Assembly (NCBI GenBank): GCA_013400115.1
Contig: VXBP01002533.1
Location: 248,001 to 312,000, forward strand
Length of the DNA stretch: 64,000 bases
Direction: 5' to 3'
DNA from: Rhinopomastus cyanomelas
Lineage: Eukaryota > Chordata > Aves > Bucerotiformes > Rhinopomastidae
The position numbers and the translations under genes are program-made. Within the stretch, counting starts at the first letter, position 1. Each line of letters opens with the position of its first letter. Below, in pieces: positions 63,303 through 64,000 of this stretch. The notes under the pieces were generated by a model. The model did not search any database, was not told where the DNA came from, and worked only from the letters and a program-made list of their open reading frames with translations.

Positions 63303-64000
63303 ATCAGAATCACTCAGGGTTGGAAGGGACAACCTGATTATCCAGTTCCAACCACCCCACTAGGCTGGGACACCCAACCCTAAACTGGACTGGCCGGAGC
63401 CCCATCCAGCACAGACTTAAACACCTCCAAGGACGGGGCCTCCACCACGCTCTGGGCAACCCATTCCAGGCTCTCACTACTCTCACGGTGAAGAACTTCC
63501 TTCTCACATCCACTCTAAATCTACCCAGCTCCAGCTTTGCTCCATTCCCCCTAGTCCTGTCGCTACCTGACATCCTAAATAGTCCCACCCCAGCCTTTTT
63601 GTAGGCCCCCTTCAGATACTGGAAGGCCACAATAAGGTCACCTGGGAGCCTCCTCTTCTCCAGACTGAAGAGCCCAAATTCTTTCATTCTATCCTCATAG
63701 GAGAGGTGCTCCAGCCCTCTGATCATCCTTGTGGCCCTCCTCTGCACTCGCTCCAGCACGTCCACATCCATCCTGTAATAAGGGCTCCAGAACTGGACTC
63801 AGTCCTCCAGGTGGAGTCTCATGAGAGTGGAGTAGACGGGGAGAATCACCTCCCTCAATCTGCTGGCCACACTTCTCTTGATGCAGCCCAGGACCCAGTT
63901 TGCCTTCTGGGCCGCAGGTGCACGCTGTTGGCTCATGTTGAGCCTTTCGTCCACAAGCACCTCCAAGTCCCTCTCCTCAGAGCAACTCTGCAGCCAGTCA
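63303..64000 (-). mobile_element. CR1 LINE of the second subfamily, running off the window edge
   Basis: Minus strand, 3' end at 63303. The frame 63771-63310 keeps VLERVQRRATRMIRGLEHL, SYEDRMKEFGLFSLEKRRL and DRTRGNGAKLELGRFRVDV, followed by VVRAWNGLP. Further upstream (63780-64000) the translation continues with LEVLVDERLNMSQQ and ANWVLGCIKRSVASRLRE, with one stop near 63795. The element extends beyond 64000, so the reverse transcriptase may be present outside. It is GC-richer than its surroundings and keeps CpGs, which suggests a fairly recent insertion. Confidence 0.93.

Overview
This is 64 kb of vertebrate nuclear DNA, almost certainly from a bird. The evidence is about two dozen CR1 LINE fragments, most carrying the CR1 3' hairpin and ending in the short ATTCTRTG-type 3' tail. 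There is no other abundant interspersed repeat. By eye CR1 covers roughly 13% of the window, and one young-looking subfamily dominates. Such a load would fit a CR1-rich bird lineage such as woodpeckers and allies, but that is an inference and the species cannot be fixed from this sequence.

I find no convincing host protein-coding exon, rRNA or tRNA. The longer open frames are either CR1 ORF2 remnants or chance frames in low-complexity or unique DNA. The window reads as intergenic or deep-intronic DNA.

Layout: 1-3947 is unique sequence with one CR1 and a candidate conserved block. 3948-4628 is an assembly gap, followed by a duplicated polypurine stretch (4629-4773) and its longer partner (5520-5781). 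5782-13566 is mostly unique with four short CR1 tails, a hairpin at 6100-6194 and a candidate regulatory block near 12.7 kb. 13567-20145 is CR1-rich and includes a degenerate 1.7 kb element retaining reverse-transcriptase motifs. 20146-38218 is mostly unique with short CR1 tails and two homeodomain/POU-motif blocks. 38219-44575 holds CR1 stacks, one containing a foreign 89-bp insert. 50640-51330 is a CR1 with an internal deletion. 51331-61650 is a 10-kb stretch without CR1. 61651-64000 is a complex CR1 cluster that runs off the right edge.

The most interesting content is rearrangement history rather than genes. First, a unique 89-bp sequence at 30.7 kb has been copied into the middle of a CR1 at 40.2 kb. 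Second, a CR1 at 61.7-62.7 kb is bracketed by 61-bp inverted copies of its own flank, with a perfect 18-bp hairpin next to one arm. Third, a chimeric CR1 with a twin-priming-like inversion is shared by two loci 19 kb apart, which suggests CR1 3' transduction.
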